Made by a program: the position numbers and the translations under genes
DNA from: Methanospirillum purgamenti
GTDB lineage: Archaea; Halobacteriota; Methanomicrobia; Methanomicrobiales; Methanospirillaceae
Reading direction: 5' to 3' (one strand)
NCBI RefSeq assembly: GCF_018502485.1
Contig: NZ_CP075546.1
Length of the DNA: 64,000 nt
Notes under the pieces: generated by a model
Database searches by the model: none
Told to the model about the DNA's origin: nothing
What the model saw: only the letters and a program-made list of their open reading frames with translations
Part shown: piece after piece, positions 46,878 to 55,356 of the stretch
How positions within the stretch are numbered: the stretch's first letter is position 1
Layout of the letters: every line of letters starts with the position of its first letter

Positions 46878-47816
46878 ATGACCCCCAAGCTCTCAATAAT
46901 TATCCCGATATACAATGAGGAGGAGTGCATTACTCCCCTATATGAAGAACTCCATGAAGTGCTTACAAAGTTTGGGAGATCATATGAGATCCTTTTCGTG
47001 GACGATGGCTCGAAAGACCGCTCCTTTTCTATTCTCAAAGGGATCCATGACCATGACTCTTGTGTAAGGATCATAAAATTCCGGAGTAACTTTGGTCAAA
47101 GTGCTGCGATGAAAGCCGGGTTTGATCATGCTGAAGGTGAGATCATTGTTACGATGGATGGGGACCTTCAGAATGATCCCCATGATATTCCTACAATGAT
47201 AGATTATCTTATTCAAGGGAATTATGATGTAGTCTGTGGTTGGCGAAAAAATAGACATGATCCGTGGCTAAAAAGGAAAATCTCGCGCATTGCAAACCGG
47301 TTTCGTGCATGGATGAATGGAGAGACAATTCATGATTCGGGTTGTACCCTTCGAGTATACATACGGGATTCAATACAAAACTTAGAATTATATGGAGAAT
47401 TACACCGATACATTCCAGCTATCCTCCTCTGGAGAGGGTATTATATCGGCGAGATAATAACGAACCATCGGGATAGAACGCTTGGTAAGAGTAAATATAA
47501 CTGGAAGAGGCTTACGAAGGGTTTTTTGGATCTGCTGGTTGTTTCATTCTGGCAGAAATATTCTGCCCGGCCAATGCATATCTTTGGGGGGACTGGTCTT
47601 GTTCTTGGAATGATTGGCTTTTTTTTATTACTAGGTTTAGTATATGAACGAGTGTTTTTTAGTATATCACTATGGAATCGTTCAATGTTTCAGATATCGA
47701 TTTTATTGATAATCGTTGGAACACAATTCTTTGCTTTTGGTATTCTTGCAGATATTTTGATGAAAATTTATCACAATCAGAATGAAAAAGTATATCTCAT
47801 TGAAAAATTTTTTTAG
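46878..47816 (+). CDS. GT2 glycosyltransferase, GtrB/dolichol-phosphate-mannose-synthase-like, with two C-terminal helices
   Basis: 312 residues: LSIIIPIYNEEECITPLY, LFVDDGSKDRSFSIL, KFRSNFGQSAAMKAGFD and VTMDGDLQNDP, with a GKSKYNWKRLTKGFLDLL segment before two membrane helices (GTGLVLGMIGFFLLLGLVY; ISILLIIVGTQFFAFGIL). It is clearly paralogous to 25679-26620. Expected to load a sugar onto a polyprenyl phosphate at the cytoplasmic face. Sixteen bases upstream of another GT2 gene, so probably cotranscribed. Confidence 0.87.
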   Translation: MTPKLSIIIPIYNEEECITPLYEELHEVLTKFGRSYEILFVDDGSKDRSFSILKGIHDHDSCVRIIKFRSNFGQSAAMKAGFDHAEGEIIVTMDGDLQNDPHDIPTMIDYLIQGNYDVVCGWRKNRHDPWLKRKISRIANRFRAWMNGETIHDSGCTLRVYIRDSIQNLELYGELHRYIPAILLWRGYYIGEIITNHRDRTLGKSKYNWKRLTKGFLDLLVVSFWQKYSARPMHIFGGTGLVLGMIGFFLLLGLVYERVFFSISLWNRSMFQISILLIIVGTQFFAFGILADILMKIYHNQNEKVYLIEKFF

Positions 47817-47832
47817 CCATTAAGGAATTATT

Positions 47833-48726
47833 ATGGAATCGTTAGTTTCTCTTGTAATTGTAAATTGGAATCGGAAAAATGAGTTAAAAGAATGCCTGGA
47901 GTCAATTAAAAACCAGACCTACAAATTAATTGAAGTAATTATTGTCGATAACCTATCAACAGACGGATCAATTGAGATGGTTCGGGAAGTGTATCCTGAA
48001 GTAAATCTCATTGTGATGCCAGACTCTTCATATGGCGCTTGTGAGACCTTTAATATTGGTTTTTCGAATGCAAAGGGTGAGTATACTGGAATTTTAGATG
48101 ATGATATCACTTTGCCGAATGATTGGGTTGAGAAGATCATCAATAAATTCAAAAGCGAACCAATTTCGACAGCCATAATATCCACGAAGGTCATTGAACC
48201 GGGAATGCCAGATGATTACCTGAATTCTAAAGAGTATAACCGTGAAAAATATTACTCAACCTTTGTCGGATGTGGTTCCATGGCTCGTTCAGCTCTTATT
48301 AAAGAAGCTGGGTATTATGACAAAAAATTGTTTATTCATGTGAATGAAAGAGATTTGGCCTTACGATTACTTAAGAAAGGATATAGGATTCTGCATTATC
48401 CATCAGTTTGTACTTACCATAAAAAGCCCTTTGGTATTCATCTTGGTAACAGGAGCTTGTACTATCACCTGAGAAATTATATCTGGGTTTTATTTAAGCA
48501 TTATTGTTTTATGGATATTATGAGATTTTTCATGGTTGGGATTGGGGTAAAGAGAATGAATAAAGGTAATTCAAATCAGATACTAGGGGTAATTGGATTA
48601 AAAGAATCAATCTTTCAGAATAAAGGTGGTATATCGACAGCATGTAAGGCACTATTTGATGCTATGACCGGTTTGCCCTATTGTTTTAGAAATCGCTCTG
48701 TTTACGTTGCTGAAGAGTTTTTATGA
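47833..48726 (+). CDS. GT2 glycosyltransferase (rhamnosyltransferase-like)
   Basis: 297 residues. GT2 motifs: SLVIVNWNRKNELKECLESI, VIIVDNLSTDGSIEMV, GILDDDITLPNDWV (DxD-like) and ERDLALRLLKKGYRI in the C-terminal acceptor-side motif. It lacks membrane helices except for a short hydrophobic stretch, so it should act in the cytoplasm on a lipid-linked or nucleotide-linked acceptor. Converges with the flavoprotein gene at 48815. Confidence 0.85.
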   Translation: MESLVSLVIVNWNRKNELKECLESIKNQTYKLIEVIIVDNLSTDGSIEMVREVYPEVNLIVMPDSSYGACETFNIGFSNAKGEYTGILDDDITLPNDWVEKIINKFKSEPISTAIISTKVIEPGMPDDYLNSKEYNREKYYSTFVGCGSMARSALIKEAGYYDKKLFIHVNERDLALRLLKKGYRILHYPSVCTYHKKPFGIHLGNRSLYYHLRNYIWVLFKHYCFMDIMRFFMVGIGVKRMNKGNSNQILGVIGLKESIFQNKGGISTACKALFDAMTGLPYCFRNRSVYVAEEFL

Positions 48727-48814
48727 GTTAATTTTTCAGACACACTCATTTTGATGAAAGAATCTCCTTTTTTAAGAATAAAATGAAGAGTGATTATTGG
48801 AATTTTTTTACCTC

Positions 48815-50128
48815 TTAATCTATTGTTTCTACAAACCTCATTGCACTTCTGATGCATCCATCCATGTTCAGATATTCAAACTCTGAAAAGCGACCAACAA
48901 GGTTAATGCCCAGGTTTTGGAGATAATTTCTAACAACTCCAACATTTTTTTTGTAATTTATGTCGTAAACCACATATGCATATTTTGATTTGTGAACAGA
49001 AGAATGATTAATAGATTTTTTATCTGGAATTAAGCCTATTGATATTATTTTTGAGATACAATGGGCAATAATCTCTTTATCAGTGAGAGCTGAGGTAGTA
49101 TCTCCTTCATTATATGTAATTTCTGCTAATAGTGATGAATGTCCTGTTGGGGATACTGCCGTACTGTAGTTTGATGGGAATGATATCCGATTAAAGAGTC
49201 CCGTGTCATTATCGGGTATATACATCCAGGAAATCGGAGGGACTTCCCCTTTAAAGCCGATGCAGACTGAAATAAGAGAATTATAGTGAAGTTCTCTACA
49301 TGCTTCCTGAACTGTAGTTGGAATATTAGAAAGACAGGGGAGGAGGTATTGGAGAGGAATTGTTGATATAATGTGATCTACAGATATCGTCTCCTCCTGA
49401 CTTTGAATGATCCATCCATCTTCATTTTTTTTAAGTGTACAAACAGAACAATTAGTTTTGATGTTATCCTTTATTGGAAGTGCTATAGCTGTAATCAGTG
49501 CCTCTATGCCTCCATGAATGGGATATGAAAAGCTTGATTGATGTGTATACCCTTCAGTTTCGATCCCTATTGCTGAACGAATGATATCCTCCATGGGTGG
49601 GCGTGGAACTCTGCCCTCCATCCAATGCGCTGACATCTGTTCTGTTGGAAAATTCCAAATCTTTTCATTATAGGGAATGAGATAACTATCAGCGATTCCC
49701 TTCCCGAAAGTTTTATAGATCCAATCGCGAAAGGTTTTCGGTGGGGGTATTTCTCCTTTCTCTTCTGCGATGAGTGTTTTTATATACTCATACAGGCAGA
49801 AGAATAAATCCTCTTTGGGGAGATTATACAGCCCATTTTCAAAGGGGTATTTAATTTTTATCCCTTTATATAGAACACACGTGTTGCGTGTTCTTTCTGC
49901 TCTATTATTATTTAAAACGGATTTCATGAAATTTAAGACTTCAGTGTCCCGAGAGAAGATGATGTGAGATCCGCCCTCATCAAAAGTATATCCATCTGAA
50001 ACCAAGGATTTACAAAGTCCCCCTATGCGCTTCTCTTTTTCGAGAACGACTACATCGTGACCTGATTCAGAGAGCATTCTGCCAAGGGTTACTCCGGTGA
50101 GACCTCCCCCGAGGATTCCGTATTTCAT
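48815..50128 (-). CDS. FAD-dependent UDP-galactopyranose-mutase/protoporphyrinogen-oxidase-like protein
   Basis: About 437 residues from ATG MKYGILGGGLTGVTLGRML, whose GxGxxG dinucleotide motif is at the extreme N-terminus as the fold requires; a TTG 21 bases upstream adds an unlikely extension. VVVLEKEKRIGGLCKSL completes the FAD site. EKIWNFPTEQMSAHWMEGRVP, YPIHGGIEALITAIA and the terminal VGRFSEFEYLNMDGCIRSA match UGM-like enzymes of glycan loci. It may make a furanose nucleotide sugar, but this branch also contains oxidases, so the substrate is uncertain. Divergent from the nonulosonate cluster. Confidence 0.78.
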   Translation of the reverse strand: MKYGILGGGLTGVTLGRMLSESGHDVVVLEKEKRIGGLCKSLVSDGYTFDEGGSHIIFSRDTEVLNFMKSVLNNNRAERTRNTCVLYKGIKIKYPFENGLYNLPKEDLFFCLYEYIKTLIAEEKGEIPPPKTFRDWIYKTFGKGIADSYLIPYNEKIWNFPTEQMSAHWMEGRVPRPPMEDIIRSAIGIETEGYTHQSSFSYPIHGGIEALITAIALPIKDNIKTNCSVCTLKKNEDGWIIQSQEETISVDHIISTIPLQYLLPCLSNIPTTVQEACRELHYNSLISVCIGFKGEVPPISWMYIPDNDTGLFNRISFPSNYSTAVSPTGHSSLLAEITYNEGDTTSALTDKEIIAHCISKIISIGLIPDKKSINHSSVHKSKYAYVVYDINYKKNVGVVRNYLQNLGINLVGRFSEFEYLNMDGCIRSAMRFVETID

Positions 50129-50250
50129 CCTATATAAGTATTTATACAAACGTATTACTATTTTTCTCTGAAAAAATATAAGTTACTAAGCTTAAAAAGC
50201 ATTAATCTATTAATGTCGCCGAGAATAAACATTTTTATAAACGGTTTCTT

Positions 50251-51630
50251 ATGGTGAAGAATAATACGCTTGATAATTATTTATTGATTGAAAAAAATTC
50301 TAGTTTATGGCAACATTCAATCGGTGATATATATCTTTGGCCCCTAATAAGGTACTCTGTATATGAAAATTTGACTAATTTGATATTTGGCTTTTCTAAG
50401 GTCAGATCTCATGATTATAAAAATTTATTACAAATTGATATATATAAAGATTATTTGAGCACCGCTCATTTTTTCATGTTTAATAAAGAAAAATTTGATT
50501 CTGGTTTCTTGACACAATCCAGGTTTAGAAGAATTGATCCTGACAATAAAAAATATTATGATAGTTTTATTAAACCATACTTGAAATTTACAAATCACCC
50601 ATTGATCTTTGAAAGTGATTTTGGATTAAATTTTAAAAGACCTCGACAAGAAAAAAATGTATTTTTCTTTCCATATATCCTCATAAATTCTAAAATAAAA
50701 TCTTACCACCATAAATTCTTAGAAAATCCTCCTCAAATAAATGTTTTTTTAAGGGATTTATCTAAAACCTTTTTTATTGATAATGCAATTGAAAAATACT
50801 CAAATACTTTGAAAAATAGGTTTTTTCAGGTAAATTATCTCCATAGTTATGTTGATAAAATATCTTCAAAATTGGAAGGAAATTTTTTTTTTATATGTGG
50901 AGGATATAGAGATAAAGGAGAGTTATTTAAAAGATTTCGGGAAAATGGAATAAAAACTGTAGAAATCCAACATGGTTTTATCAGTCCTGGGAACCCAGTT
51001 TATAATTATCCACATGATGAATATAATCATATAAAAGAATATCTACCTGATTATTTACTTACCTATGGTCAATATTGGAGCAATCAGGTTACCTCTCCAA
51101 AAAAAGTTATTTCAGTAGGAAACCCACTTCTTAATCAATTGGTGGATGATTTTAAGAATCTACCTGTTCTTCATAAAACAATTTTAATAATTTCACAGGG
51201 TAATATTACTTCAAAACTTGTCGATATTGCCATATTTCTTTCCAAAACATTTCCTAAATATTCTATATTTTTTAAATTACACCCTGTAGAAATTACGTTT
51301 AAAAAGAGATATGAAGCCTTATATCATTATGAAAATATTAAGATAATTAAGCATGACGATGTTTACAAATTAATTGGCTCATGTGATATTATTATTGGTT
51401 ATAATTCAACTGTTCTCTTTGAATCAATTGCATTTAAAAATAAAAGAATCTTAATATTAAATAATAATTCAGTTCCAGATGGTATTGGTTATAAATTCTC
51501 AACAAATGAAGAACTTCGAAATGCTATTCTTGACTCAAATCTCGGGTACCCAACAGTTGATTCAAAATATTATTGGGAACCAAATTGGGAAAAACATTTT
51601 TCCTCTTTTTTAAAAGAAATCAAAAATTAA
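50251..51630 (+). CDS. GT-B glycosyltransferase, capsule/sialyltransferase-like
   Basis: 459 residues. Late motifs are characteristic of CMP-sugar or polyglycerol-phosphate-type GT-B enzymes: TVEIQHGFISPGNPVYNYPH, PDYLLTYGQYW, VISVGNPLLNQL, FFKLHPVE (HP motif) and DIIIGYNSTVLFESIAF. The position at the head of a pseudaminic-type cluster makes it the best candidate for the nonulosonic-acid transferase (inference). The N-terminal 200 residues are not recognised. Very A+T-rich coding sequence. Confidence 0.65.
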   Translation: MVKNNTLDNYLLIEKNSSLWQHSIGDIYLWPLIRYSVYENLTNLIFGFSKVRSHDYKNLLQIDIYKDYLSTAHFFMFNKEKFDSGFLTQSRFRRIDPDNKKYYDSFIKPYLKFTNHPLIFESDFGLNFKRPRQEKNVFFFPYILINSKIKSYHHKFLENPPQINVFLRDLSKTFFIDNAIEKYSNTLKNRFFQVNYLHSYVDKISSKLEGNFFFICGGYRDKGELFKRFRENGIKTVEIQHGFISPGNPVYNYPHDEYNHIKEYLPDYLLTYGQYWSNQVTSPKKVISVGNPLLNQLVDDFKNLPVLHKTILIISQGNITSKLVDIAIFLSKTFPKYSIFFKLHPVEITFKKRYEALYHYENIKIIKHDDVYKLIGSCDIIIGYNSTVLFESIAFKNKRILILNNNSVPDGIGYKFSTNEELRNAILDSNLGYPTVDSKYYWEPNWEKHFSSFLKEIKN

Positions 51631-51642
51631 ATTAATATTACC

Positions 51643-53100
51643 ATGTCACAATATTTTTCTTTAATTCAGAAATTCAGTTTAATCGGACTAACAAATTTGC
51701 TTTATGGATTGCAAGGACTGATATTATTACCTTTATTATCAAAAAACTTATCAATCGGTGATTATGGTATCTGGATTCAAATACTTGTAACCATAGGTCT
51801 TATTCCGTCATTGGTGATGCTTGGTCTCCCATACACAATGGTCAGGTTTCTTGCAGGCAAAAAAACAAAAAAATCAATTCAGGAGGTGTATTACTCGATA
51901 CTTGGAATAATTCTGATTTCTGGAGGTATAGCATCGATAATTATATTCTTTCTCTCGTATTTTATTGCAAAGTTCCTATTTAATGGATTTACTGATATTG
52001 TGAATTTATTAGCGATTGTAATTTTTATAGAATGCATCATTCAACTTCAATATAATTATTTTCGAGCATTACAAAAAACAAAAAAGTACTCTTTTTTTTT
52101 CCTAATACGAGTATTTCTTCAGATATTATTAGCCAGTATTTTTGTATTATCTGGATATGGAATTTTCGGTGCGTTATTTGGATATTGTATTGCTAATTTT
52201 TTTATTATGTTAGTAATGACTTCCCAAATAATACTGGAAATTGGCATAATAGCACCTAAATTTCTAAATGTAAAAGAATTCATCTCTTTTGGATTTCCAA
52301 CAGTGCCAGGTAACCTTTCAATGTGGACAGTGCGAATGAGTGATCGATATTTAATTGGTTTAACTCTTGGAACAATGTACGTTGGATATTATGCCCCTGG
52401 ATATGAATTAGGTAACATTATTAGCATTTTTATAGCTCCTTTATCTTTTCTTCTACCTGCTGTCCTTTCAAAATACTATGATGAAAATCGAAAATCCGAA
52501 GTCAATTTTATATTAGTTAATTCTTTAAAGTTTTTCTTAATTTTTTCAATTCCATCTGTGGTGGGTTTATCATTTCTTTCAAAACCGATCCTGACAGTAT
52601 TATCTACAAATGAGATTGCTTCAGAAAGTTACTTGATTACACCTTTTGTAGCAATCAGTACTTTATTATTTGGAGTCTATGTAATAGTCGGTCAAGTACA
52701 CATTTTGGAGAAAAATACCAAATTACTCGGGGTAGTTTGGATAATTGCAGGCGCGATTAATTTAATATTAAACATAATTCTGTTGCCATTTATTGGAATT
52801 ATCGCTGCAGCTCTAACAACACTTATTGCTTTTTCTATTGCACTCCTTATTACTCTTTATTATTCCAGAGATTATTTTCCGAATGAACTGTTTTTTGTTA
52901 TAAAAAAAATATTTCCACGAATTCTCATTTCATCGATTTTGTTTGCCCCGATAATCATCTATCTGAATCCGAATGGAATAATCACAATTACTTTTGTTAT
53001 ACTTCTTTCAGGATTAATGTACCTATTAACTTTTACAATGATTGGAGGATTCACTAATGATGAGATTAAATTTATAAAAAAACTTACCTATCGCAAATGA
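51643..53100 (+). CDS. Polysaccharide flippase, Wzx/MATE-like (MVF superfamily)
   Basis: 485 residues with twelve to fourteen predicted helices. N-terminal IGLTNLLYGLQGLILLPLLSKNLSIGDYGIWIQ is the hallmark of Wzx/RfbX proteins. Later helices such as AGAINLILNIILLPFIGIIAAALTTLIAF are also typical. It should move the lipid-linked glycan across the membrane. Starts 12 bases after the GT-B gene. Confidence 0.87.
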   Translation: MSQYFSLIQKFSLIGLTNLLYGLQGLILLPLLSKNLSIGDYGIWIQILVTIGLIPSLVMLGLPYTMVRFLAGKKTKKSIQEVYYSILGIILISGGIASIIIFFLSYFIAKFLFNGFTDIVNLLAIVIFIECIIQLQYNYFRALQKTKKYSFFFLIRVFLQILLASIFVLSGYGIFGALFGYCIANFFIMLVMTSQIILEIGIIAPKFLNVKEFISFGFPTVPGNLSMWTVRMSDRYLIGLTLGTMYVGYYAPGYELGNIISIFIAPLSFLLPAVLSKYYDENRKSEVNFILVNSLKFFLIFSIPSVVGLSFLSKPILTVLSTNEIASESYLITPFVAISTLLFGVYVIVGQVHILEKNTKLLGVVWIIAGAINLILNIILLPFIGIIAAALTTLIAFSIALLITLYYSRDYFPNELFFVIKKIFPRILISSILFAPIIIYLNPNGIITITFVILLSGLMYLLTFTMIGGFTNDEIKFIKKLTYRK

Positions 53101-53176
53101 TTTTTGTTTGAGTTAAAGCAATGATGATCTGTTGATCAAAATATTAATGCGTTTAAAAAATGAGATATTGATGATA

Positions 53177-54178
53177 ATGTTTAATAATCAATCAGTTCTC
53201 ATCACCGGGGGAACGGGCTCCTTTGGTAAGCAATATGTCAAAACAATATTACAAAATTTTAAACCAAAAAGAGTCATTATTTATTCCCGTGATGAACTAA
53301 AACAATTTGAAATGTCTCAAATTTTTAACCATTCATGTATGCGTTATTTTATTGGTGATGTCCGCGACCGAGATCGTTTGACTATGGCCATGAATGGGGT
53401 GGATTATGTAATCCATGCTGCAGCATTAAAGCAAGTCCCTGCAGCAGAATATAATCCAATGGAGTGCATTAAGACCAATATTCATGGGGCAGAGAATGTC
53501 ATTCACGCATGTCTGGCTAATAATGTTAAAAAGGTAATTGCCCTTTCAACCGATAAAGCAGCAAACCCAATTAATCTCTATGGGGCTACTAAACTAGCGT
53601 CAGACAAACTTTTCGTGGCAGCGAATAACATTGCAGGGGGCAAACAGACCCGCTTCTCGGTTGTCAGATATGGGAATGTGGTTGGATCACGGGGATCGGT
53701 TGTACCCTTTTTTCGGAGCATGATTGATAAAGGATGTGATTCTCTACCGATAACTGACGAACGAATGACCCGGTTTTGGATTACCTTGCAGCAGGGAGTA
53801 GATTTCGTTCTTAAAAATTTTGAACGTATGAAAGGAGGGGAAATATTTGTTCCAAAGATTCCTTCAATACGAATTACTGATCTTGGAAAGGCTATGGCCC
53901 CGGAAATACCATATCAAATAATCGGTATCCGTCCAGGTGAAAAATTACATGAAATCATGTGTCCAAAAGATGATTCTCATCTCACATTAGAGTTTACTGA
54001 TCATTTTGTAATTCAACCTACAATCCAGTACAGTTACCTAGTTGACTATGTAATTGATAATTGTGGTGATACGGGTAAACCAGTCAATCAGGGTTTTGAA
54101 TATAATTCGGAGACAAATCCAGATTTTCTTTCTGTTGAAGAAATTAAAAAAATTAATAATCTTGTAGGCTATCCATGA
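53177..54178 (+). CDS. pseB: UDP-N-acetylglucosamine 4,6-dehydratase (inverting), PseB
   Basis: Start at ATG of MFNNQSVLITGGTGSFGKQY, the usual PseB beginning; upstream in-frame ATGs at 53147 and 53171 and a TTG at 53132 would add residues not seen in the family. Motifs: TGGTGSFG (NADP), RDELKQFEM, HAAALKQVPAAEYNPMECIKTN, STDKAANPINLYGATK (catalytic region), RYGNVVGSRGSVVPFF and MTRFWIT. It converts UDP-GlcNAc to the UDP-2-acetamido-2,6-dideoxy-arabino-hexos-4-ulose, the first step to pseudaminic acid. Stop overlaps the pseC start as ATGA. Confidence 0.93.
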   Translation: MFNNQSVLITGGTGSFGKQYVKTILQNFKPKRVIIYSRDELKQFEMSQIFNHSCMRYFIGDVRDRDRLTMAMNGVDYVIHAAALKQVPAAEYNPMECIKTNIHGAENVIHACLANNVKKVIALSTDKAANPINLYGATKLASDKLFVAANNIAGGKQTRFSVVRYGNVVGSRGSVVPFFRSMIDKGCDSLPITDERMTRFWITLQQGVDFVLKNFERMKGGEIFVPKIPSIRITDLGKAMAPEIPYQIIGIRPGEKLHEIMCPKDDSHLTLEFTDHFVIQPTIQYSYLVDYVIDNCGDTGKPVNQGFEYNSETNPDFLSVEEIKKINNLVGYP

Positions 54179-55350
54179 TTCCTTATGGAAGACAGGATAT
54201 TATCCAGGAAGATATTGATTCCGTAATTAGTATCCTGAAATCTGATTTTATTACCCAAGGGCCTGTTGTTCCTAAGTTTGAAAAAGCAGTTGTGTCCAAG
54301 GTGCATGCAAAACATGCTATTGCAGTTAACAGTGGAACATCTGCATTACATATTGCCTGCCTGGCACTCGGGTTAGGTCCGGGGGACTGGCTATGGACAG
54401 TCCCAAATACATTTGTTGCGTCTGCAAATTGTGGAAGATATTGTGGAGCTAACATAGATTTTGTCGATGTTGATCCAGAAACCTGGAACATGAGTGCAAC
54501 AAAACTTTCAGCAAAACTGGAAGAAGCAAGAGAAAAAAAATGTCTTCCGAAAGTAGTAGTTCCAGTTCATTTTGCCGGACAACCAACAGAACAGGAGAAA
54601 ATATGGGATTTATCAAAAAAATATGGTTTTCGCATACTTGAGGATGCTTCCCACTCAATTGGTGCCTCCAGAAATGGCGAACCAGTTGGCTCTTGTCGGT
54701 GGTCTGATATTACCGTATTTAGTTTTCATCCAGTGAAAATTATAACGACTGCAGAGGGAGGAATGGCACTGACTAATGACAATGAACTCGCCCAGCTAAT
54801 GACCTTATACCGAAGTCACGGTATAACACGAGATCCGGATCATTTGCTATCACCATCTCCTGGTCCTTGGTATTATGAGCAACAGATGCTTGGATTTAAT
54901 TATCGAATGACTGATATTCAGGCAGGACTTGGACTAAGTCAATTACAACGATTGGATTCATATGTTGCCAGAAGGAATTATCTGGCGAAAAAATATTCAG
55001 AATCTCTTCAGGGTCTGCCAATTCAGTTACCATCTATAGATGCGAAAAATATTTCTGCATTCCATCTGTTTGTTATCAGGTTAAAATTGGATGAATTATT
55101 GCCAACACGTACAGAGATCTTTTTACAACTTCAAAGTAAGGGAATTGGGGTAAACGTTCATTATATGCCTGTCTATATGCAACCATATTATCAGAAACTG
55201 GGTTTTTCAAAAGGTCAATTCCCTGAGGCAGATAAATATGCAGAAGATGTAATTACGCTACCGTTATTCCCCTTAATGACTGATAATGAGCAGGAAATCG
55301 TGATAAAAAGTTTAACTGAAATCCTGACTGGGGTTAGGAGAATTCGGTGA
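54175..55350 (+). CDS. pseC: UDP-4-amino-4,6-dideoxy-N-acetyl-beta-L-altrosamine transaminase, PseC
   Basis: 391 residues, DegT/DnrJ/EryC1 fold. N-terminal MIPYGRQDIIQEDIDSVISILKSDFITQGP is typical of PseC. VNSGTSALH binds PLP phosphate, ILEDASHSIGA holds the PLP-stacking Asp, and FSFHPVKIITTAEGGM contains the Schiff-base Lys. RSHGITRD and NYRMTDIQAGLGLSQL complete the family pattern. It transfers an amino group from glutamate to C4 of the PseB product. Translationally coupled to pseB by a 4-base overlap. Confidence 0.92.
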   Translation: MIPYGRQDIIQEDIDSVISILKSDFITQGPVVPKFEKAVVSKVHAKHAIAVNSGTSALHIACLALGLGPGDWLWTVPNTFVASANCGRYCGANIDFVDVDPETWNMSATKLSAKLEEAREKKCLPKVVVPVHFAGQPTEQEKIWDLSKKYGFRILEDASHSIGASRNGEPVGSCRWSDITVFSFHPVKIITTAEGGMALTNDNELAQLMTLYRSHGITRDPDHLLSPSPGPWYYEQQMLGFNYRMTDIQAGLGLSQLQRLDSYVARRNYLAKKYSESLQGLPIQLPSIDAKNISAFHLFVIRLKLDELLPTRTEIFLQLQSKGIGVNVHYMPVYMQPYYQKLGFSKGQFPEADKYAEDVITLPLFPLMTDNEQEIVIKSLTEILTGVRRIR

Positions 55351-55356
55351 TTCGCC

